A stretch of 64,000 nt of DNA. Origin: Nissolia schottii. Taxonomy: Eukaryota; Streptophyta; Magnoliopsida; Fabales; Fabaceae. The notes beneath the pieces are model-generated. The model saw only the letters and a list, made by a program, of their open reading frames with translations, was not told the origin of the DNA and made no database searches. Position 1 is the stretch's first letter; each line of letters begins with the position of its first letter. The stretch lies in the NCBI GenBank assembly GCA_003254905.1, contig QANU01042043.1, positions 1-64,000 of the forward strand, read 5' to 3'. Positions 57,856 to 64,000 of this stretch are shown one piece after another. Made by a program: the position numbers and the translations under genes.

Positions 57856-60791
57856 TTAATCCTGAGTGCACTCATTAACAAATGCCAAAAAAATGAATGA
57901 GTAGCTGATTTGATACCTGTTGAAGGCTACAGTGCTGATTGGAATCACACCAGCTGGAGACACAAGAGCATCAACTGGAACATCAGATGAAGTCATCGGT
58001 ATTAATCCTTCATCGAGAATTTGTTCCGAATATGACAAAGCAACTGCAAATCCAAAGCTAAATTGCTTGATACTGATAGGTTTTGTAGGGTTGATTTGAT
58101 TCAACCGAAATAATGTAATCTTAGGAGGAAGGAATGAATACCAAGTAAGGGCTGCTTCCAATTCCGTGCCTTTGCAAGGTCTTGATAATTCTTCAAGAAT
58201 GTATCGTAGTAACTGTGGAAGAGGAAGAGGGATATCAACTGTTAACAAAGCTTGGGCTACTATTTTATAGCATTTCATATTAAACTAAATAGGATTTAAG
58301 AAGTGAAATCTCAAAACTCAAGTTCAAGACTTCGTAAATTGTAACAAGCTCACCAAGCACAGTTTTAGCAACGGTCAGTAACATCAGACAAAACAGAATA
58401 TATATGTATGTTGTGTATGACAAAACAAAACAATTAATTCTACTCAGATATTTCTACACAACTGTAACCTTTTCTTTTTTGCTTTACATGCAACTGAGAC
58501 TATACAACATAAAGAGAGTTTTTAGACAGAAGAAAAACAAATATAAAAATTTACCCTCCACCACGGCCTAAACGTCTTCCAGATCTGTCAAATGCAAGTC
58601 CTGGGAAATGAAATAATGAGAATGATCAGCCATATTTATTTGTATACGTTAGTAGTTAAATAAGAAATGAGAAATTTACCTGGTAAAAGCAACAAATCAA
58701 CAGGGTCATTTGCCTGCATAACTGCACCAAAGAGATCTTTCAGACGGTTGTTGATATTGGCCAATGAGGATAATTAGAAAACACATTTGATGGAAGTTAA
58801 CCCTACAAGAATCAGAAAAACAAAATTAAATGCAAAAAAGAAGCCAAGATAGGGAGAAGGAAGCACATAACTTATATTGGCCCTCTGGAAGCTGCTTGGT
58901 AAAAATTATGCTTATTTCTTTTTCTCATAAAGAAAAAGAATTCACATTTTTGAGCTAAAGAAATCCTGATTAGAATATGAAAAATATCTTTACATTTATG
59001 TCTCCAGGATGTAGACAACACAATCATGTCTTGAAACAGCTGGGTGCCATATGAACAGCAGACCGTTGGCACTGACACCAAGGCCCAAGCAAAAACTAAG
59101 AAGCTTGAAAATTTTTTACATAACAATGAGTACAAATTCTGAAATACTAGCTTCACCCGCTGTTACAGAAATGGCCTAATAATTGTGGCATTTTGCAAAA
59201 CATCTGAACTTAATTTGGTAGTTAACCAAATACTTTTTCAAGTAGGCTATGCCCATGAAAGCTACCAAGTCCAAGCAGTAAGAAGAGAGATATTTGGTTT
59301 GAAATGAAAAGAACAAAGCCAACAAGCAAATGTTTATGGTTTTGAATACAAAAAAATACCATCTTCACGTGCATTTCCGTCAGCATCAACCGGTGCTGGT
59401 TCTAAGATGTCCATTGAATTTGCAATAAGATCATCAATACCCGAAATGTTGAGCATACGCATGTGACTATTCTTATCCTCCACCCGCGGCACATAAAGTT
59501 TTTTCCCACCTGCATGGAGTCATCTTGTCTTGAGCAAGAAAATTTACAGCTCACTCACTAGAGTTGGGAAGATTCATTTGGAGGTAGGAGATACAAAAAA
59601 TGGTAGAAAGTATTTAAAGAGAATGCAAAGAATATCAGTCATACATGTAAGCAACATCAACCAAGTCTTGTCACTCTAGGCAGGGACAGCGGCTACATGG
59701 ATCATATGACGTTATAGCGTTCTGTTATAAACCATCTCTATGGTTTAGCCATAGACAGGCATAGTTTACAATAGAACCAAAAAGAAAATCCATACAAAGC
59801 ATATATGCTAAATCATTACCCTAAAATTTTTCCTTCACACTTGACAAAATAGAGGGTGAGCTAAATGTAACAAGGAAACATCGTAAGTACCCAAACTAAA
59901 CCATCCAGTAGGGTTACAATTTATACATACAAAGTTGTTACAAATGATTCCTTCATAAACATTTTCTCAAGTGCTATGCCAGATATCGACAAAGACTAAC
60001 ATAGGCTCAAAATTCCAAGTATTACAAGATCCACTATTTGAAGATAAGTGATGACTGATGACATGACTCTTGCATAAAAATTACCACCCAATAGTTGTTT
60101 GTATAATTTACAAAAGTAAAGTTGTTAAAAATGATTCCATCGACAATATTCTCTCAACCTACAGAAACTAACATAGGGTCAAAACCCTAATTTTTCATAT
60201 TATCACAAAATTCCATGATCTGAAGATAAGTGATGACAATAACACTAGCCTGACCTTGCAAAATTTCGGACAACAGTTTCGAAGTATCGACTTCGCGTAA
60301 AGCACTGCAGCTTATGTAAGCGCATAATCTGAGACTAGATTTGAACCACGGAGCTCCCAAAATTACATTCTGAACAGCATCATCTGAAAAATAACCCCCC
60401 CCCCACACACCCACACATATATATATCAAAACATGAATAATCATAATAATCGTAATTCTTTGCTGTAACAAATAAGATGGAAATAATAATAATAATAATA
60501 ATAATAAGTAATAATAAAACCTTGTTGAGATCTGAGGGAGGGGTCGATGGCCTTGAGAGTCTTTCGGACCTGAGTTCGAAGTGCCCGTTTCTGCTTGAAA
60601 ATGGCGTCCACGTCAGCTTGGTCGTTGTTGCTGCTGGTCGCCATAGTGAGATGTGGTGACGGGCGCGGAATGAAGGGGCGGGAGGAGGATGCTGCTGCTG
60701 CTTGCAGAATGAGGAGAGCCTTTGTTGCCGTTCGTGTATGCCACTGCATCATCGTTGTCTGCGTCCTCATTATTTTATTTGAATCTTTCAT
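57856..60791 (-). CDS. 5FCL: 5-formyltetrahydrofolate cyclo-ligase, mitochondrial type
   Basis: Seven coding exons (minus strand): 60791-60521, 60383-60255, 59509-59360, 58721-58680, 58600-58555, 58212-58142, 58043-57856. All GT-AG joins keep frame, for 298 residues from the first Met, or 285 from the paired Met at 60752, which begins a more typical targeting peptide (MMQWHTRTATKALLILQ). The mature part may start at MATSSNN (60644). The enzyme uses ATP to turn 5-formyl-THF into 5,10-methenyl-THF, in mitochondria in Arabidopsis. Family landmarks in order: IFKQKRALRTQVRKTLKAID, GAPWFKSS.RLCAYISC, KKLYVPRVEDKNSHMRML, EPAPVDADGN, PVDLLLLPGLAFDRSGRRLG followed by RGGGYYDTF (nucleotide loop), and ALSYSEQILDEGLIPM. 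Exon recognition depended on homology because four exons are under 80 bases. The C-terminal tail (after GVIPIST) may be read-through of a splice donor at about 57917. Confidence 0.9.
60390..60500. repeat. Simple repeats in intron 1 of the cyclo-ligase gene
   Basis: A C-rich run with CACACCCACACA and (AT)n lies at about 60394-60425, and (AAT)n of about nine units at 60482-60507, close to the exon 1 donor. Confidence 0.8.
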
Positions 60792-60891
60792 TTATTAATT
60801 AATTTCATCGTAAGTTTAATTTTCATGCACTCACATTTTTTTACAGTGATGTTCAATAAATTCATTTTATTTGAATTACGTTTTTAAGTAA

Positions 60892-61776
60892 CTAGCATAA
60901 ATATTAAATACCCGTGCGATGGGTGGAAAAGTTAAATAGTTTTCATGTGCTTTTATTTATCAAACATTTTATTACATACATATCATTTTATTAGCATAAA
61001 AAACAAAAAAAAAAAAAAAAACATACATATCATTTCATTCATCAAAATTCACATCAAATACACTTGCAAGACGGAATATATAAATATATATATATATATG
61101 TCAATTGCATTAATTTTATTTATACAAAGAACTAAATAAATCATATTATACTATACTCACCATTTGACGTTGCACCAAAAGAATTCTCACCATTTGTGTT
61201 TTGCCATGAATTTTTTTTTATAGAAAATAGTCCCTGATAATTATTTTTTTAGGATTTAGTTCTTGCTATTAAATTGGGTCATTAACTCTATGTCACGTAG
61301 CAGGTCACTTACAATGTCACGTGTCAATTTTGTGTGGACACGTGACCTGCTGTATTGCCAAGTTAACTGTGACATCAGTAGTTAACGACCCAACTTGACA
61401 GCAGGACTAAGTCCTACCAAATTTTTTTGTCAGGATGATTTTCTAACAAAAAAAATTTAAGAATAAAACACAAAATTTGTAATTTTCAAGGATCAAAAAT
61501 ATATTTAACCATATTTTTAAATATTTTTTAAATATTACATTGATAGTGCAATTTTTAGTTATCCCATCATGATTTTTTAATAGAATTTTTAATCACGTCT
61601 TATTTTTTACTCTCGACAAAATCACGTATAACTGCCCTTGAGTAAATAATGACTTTGGAAGATCTAACCCAACTATATACAATGTTTGTCTTTGAGACTT
61701 GTTGATTGTCATTGCAAAGAAAACTACTATAAGAAATTGTCTCATTTGAAACTTTATTGGAACTGTATTCTTCTTA
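60892..61776 (-). mobile_element. Helitron 3' part with helicase C-terminal remnant
   Basis: On the minus strand 61776-61593 reads KKNTVPIKFQMRQF, then FFAMTINKSQRQTLYIVGLD and LPKSLFTQGQLYVILSRVKN before a stop. This is the C-terminal end of Helitron/PIF1 helicase (compare the family motifs TINKSQGQT and HGQLYVALSRV). The element's 3' end appears as CCCATCGCACGGG (short hairpin), about 15 AT-rich bases, then CTAG at 60892-60895 followed by T, as Helitron ends require. A MITE sits inside. The rest of the helicase and the Rep domain are missing. Confidence 0.7.
61221..61446. mobile_element. Inverted-repeat MITE with G-box words, nested in Helitron
   Basis: TAGAAAATAGTCCCTGATAA at the left pairs with the complement of the right end (TTAGAAAATCATCCTGACAA). 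Inside, GGATTTAGTTC / GGACTTAGTCC, TTGGGTC.TTAACT and GTCACGT.GCAGGTCA are mirrored too, so the whole 226 bases fold into a hairpin. It contains CACGTG at two places (near 61318 and 61343). Confidence 0.7.
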
Positions 61777-61902
61777 TTTACAATCTAATTTCATTGCACA
61801 AACCATTTAATTGATCTATGCAAGGCAAATTGTGTTTGCCTTGGTGGGTTTTTGGAGGTTCCTTTGTTGTATTGTTAACCTTTGCGAGCCCAAGCCATGT
61901 TG

Positions 61903-62470
61903 TATCGAGGGGGTGATTCCTCGATACAATTCTGATCTTGGAGCTTCTCTGCGGGTTCGGGATCGCTAGGATGGGTAGCTGCAAGGACTCCGACACTCAA
62001 GTCAATGAAGGTTGAAAGCAATAGGGAAATCAAGAGGGAAATGTGTTCTAGGCGTACCTGGTGTGCTGCTTAAGTTTAAATACCTGAGTGGGGGCCGTGA
62101 ATTCCTCCATCTCGGGGATCTTTTTGTTGAGTTGGCTTCCGAGGATCGTGAAGCGTTGTTCGCCGGATCGTGGAGCGTTGCTCGCCGGAGGGAGGATATC
62201 ACGGCCCGAGAATCTCTCTGATCGTTGGCGGGGTGCTAACTCGGGTCGGGTTGATCCGCGGACCTTCGGCTATGGGGTTCTAGAATGGGCCTTTATGGCT
62301 CAGTCCATAACAGGAGCCCCCCAGCTCAGGTGCGGAGTGAAGCTCCGTGGTCCGAGTTAGATACTTGTGTGTCATTAAGAATTTGTTCCGTGGAAAGGGT
62401 ATCCTCAAGAATTTGTGGCAATTAAGGGGATTTTCCCTTTTGGAGATCGTGTGACGGGACGTGCGTCTTG
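61903..62470. repeat. Dispersed repeat, copy 2 (related to 28700-29587)
   Basis: It shares the ordered phrases listed for copy 1, ending in GTGTGACGGGACGTGCGTCTTG (copy 1: CATGTGACGAGACATATGTCTCG near 29308). It is probably an LTR fragment of an uncharacterised retrotransposon. Short open frames on both strands here are not conserved between the copies. Confidence 0.55.
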
Positions 62471-62790
62471 TAACATCTCACTTTTTCTTTAGTAAAGATT
62501 TCGCATAATAAATAAACATACGGGCCATTTATTTAGATTGAAAATTTAAATCACAAATTCTTTTGTCGAAAATGCCAGTCAAGTAAATAGTTTCGCTGTT
62601 TCGCCAGTTTGCTACTACAATGAATTAGATTTTCAAGCATTTCAATCAATTTATGGAAGTTTACTCTGGTGTCAGATTATAGGAACTTGCAATTTTTTAT
62701 CTAGCCATTGAATAATCGTTAGCATATATATTGTTGTTTTTAAAACTCTATCGTCTATTCATGATAGCAGTGCCTCAGATTTTGGTCTAA
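62471..62790 (+). mobile_element. Possible LTR edge starting TGTAACATCTC
   Basis: TGTAACATCTCACTTTTTC resembles the start of the Tekay-like LTRs (TGTAACAACCC, TGTAACATCCC), followed by ACGGGCCATTTATTTAGATTG. No right end or duplication is found; probably a fragment. Confidence 0.35.
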
Positions 62791-63142
62791 TGACAAGTGG
62801 TAAAGTAGGGTCTAAGGCAACGCTTCTTAATTGTTGCCTAAAACAAGTTGTTAGCAGCATAGGGTCTAAGGCAACACTTATCCAATGTTGCTAAACGGAA
62901 GCTTGTAGCAGCAGTTTGAAATTGCCTCTACGGCAACGCTTACTCAGTGTTTCCAAAAGAAAAGCTTTTAGTAGCGGTTTCAACTACTGCCGATTTGATG
63001 ATAGTGGCGGGCACTCCAAACAGCCCAATAATGATTTTTCAATGCATGAATATGCAACCATTTAAAAAAATTTGATAAACCATTTTGCGGCGGTTCTAAC
63101 ACCTGAAACCGCCACTAATTGTTTTTTTTTTCTTGTATTGAC
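62790..63142. mobile_element. Probable CACTA transposon end with subterminal repeats
   Basis: Words such as GGTCTAAGGCAACGCTT, TAGCAGCAGTTT, GTAGCGGTTT and GAAACCGCCACTAA recur in both orientations. The block ends TTTTCTTGTATTG at 63142, one base from the complement (TTCTTGTAGTG) of the common plant CACTA terminus CACTACAAGAA. The other end is not seen. Confidence 0.5.
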
Positions 63143-63149
63143 TTATTAA

Positions 63150-63690
63150 TGACACAAATAAAGATGATAGAGTATTAATAATATTAGTGAAGTTGTTCAT
63201 GATAATTTTCTTTGCTTAGAATATTTTGTACCATTACTAAGATTATTATTTTATTTTTTAATCTGTGGGTTAACCTTAATTTAAAAAGTTTTTCTGAAAT
63301 GGAATGAGTATCATATTTATTAAATTTTAGTAGTGGTGAAAAAACTAGACCATGAATCATTGATGCTCAAACTTGTGTACTAAAATCCTATATTAAATTA
63401 GTTCACCATAATTGATCTTTTGATTGGTGACTTTTTAAATGAATTTCAAAATATGATAAAAGAAAAAATAGATTAAAATAATGAAAAACAGCTGCTCCTT
63501 TATTCACTCCTTAATACACAACCTTTCCTTCATAGTCAGAAAATACTAAATATCGACCAAAAAAAATTTGACTAAAATGATACGATTTTCATAAGACAAT
63601 AACTCAACATGGGATATTGCCTAAGATTCTTAATTGTTGTTGCTAAGTGGTGTGATAAAATTCACAACCATAGGAGCAGTCAAATTTTGA
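63150..63690. other. AT-rich DNA before the F-box fragment
   Basis: No gene or element recognised; long AT-rich tracts only. Confidence 0.5.
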
Positions 63691-63698
63691 TTTGATTC

Positions 63699-63935
63699 TC
63701 AGCCACGATTGTTGTAGTAATCAGCCCATAACATTGTTTTGTATTCAGGGAAACTTCGACAAGTGAAACAACGAGTGAAATAGTAATGAGAAAGGATCTG
63801 ATTCCAGCTCTTGGAAACACTTTTGAACCTGAATGCTGATTTCATCGGAAGATGCACAAGGATTTCCATAAGAACTTCTTCCGGAAACTCATCATTGTTG
63901 GTTGCTCTTGGGTTCTTGTCACCTTGATCTGCCAT
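63699..63935 (-). pseudogene. Truncated F-box protein
   Basis: A 78-residue product starts MADQGDKNPRA. Residues 17-58 form an F-box: FPEEVLMEILVHLPMKSAFR then FKSVSKSWNQILSHYYFTRCF. F-boxes bind SKP1 in SCF ubiquitin ligases, and plant proteins of this type usually continue for 300 residues or more with an F-box-associated or kelch domain that picks the target. Here the frame stops (TGA) at 63699 soon after the F-box and no continuation is visible in the AT-rich DNA beyond. It could be a pseudogene, a very short F-box-only gene, or exon 1 of a gene whose splice I cannot find. Confidence 0.65.
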
Positions 63936-64000
63936 TTGGGAAACCCTTGTCTGGTTTTGAGTGCCTTTGCCTTTACCAAGTAAGGAGCCTTTTATTGTTT

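Overview
The window is nuclear DNA from a flowering plant. The evidence is GT-AG introns in conserved plant genes, an ethylene receptor, AT-rich intergenic DNA and dense plant transposon families. The ethylene receptor ends in RYQRSL, like the tomato NR protein as I remember it, so I lean towards an asterid eudicot; the species cannot be named from this sequence. There is no rRNA gene, CRISPR array or intact tRNA gene.

Region 1 (1-21100) is pure transposon territory. It is built of long (2.7-3.2 kb) LTRs of a Tekay/Del-like Ty3/gypsy group, most of them solo LTRs with intact 5-bp target duplications: 5012-7743 (AGAAG), 7896-11026 (ACTAC, opposite orientation), and 11910-20638 (TGTAT). The last is split by two further solo LTRs at 11979-14810 and 15547-18417 (CCGAG). 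A partial LTR opens the window, and an unrelated LTR with its primer binding site lies at 2563-4186. These LTRs carry clusters of short near-palindromic motifs, either CCGCTCAGCGG or CATTCGAATG.

Region 2 (21100-28600) has a decayed copia gag, a fold-back repeat block and a complete ERS1-type ethylene receptor gene on the minus strand (24424-27904, five coding exons, all histidine-kinase boxes intact, no receiver domain).

Region 3 (28640-39910) holds a dispersed repeat and a minus-oriented non-autonomous LTR element (29588 to about 37377). That element has a primer binding site, a polypurine tract and a broken antisense gene of the putative-plant-transposon-protein type. After a single ambiguous base at 37407 come the 3' end of a SIRE-like copia element and a Helitron helicase fragment interrupted by a MITE with a perfect 10-bp duplication.

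Region 4 (40000-64000) is the gene-richer part. A conserved plant gene of unknown function (40131-42535), a bHLH79-like transcription factor (50722-54636) and a 5-formyltetrahydrofolate cyclo-ligase (57856-60791, minus) are separated by relics of MULE, PIF/Harbinger, hAT, Stowaway, SINE, Helitron and probably CACTA elements. A short F-box fragment closes the window.

The host genes are functionally unrelated (ethylene perception, bHLH transcription, folate salvage), so no pathway or operon logic connects them. The most unusual signal is the interchangeable arrays of short palindromes inside otherwise related LTRs, and their reappearance in LTRs of different superfamilies.
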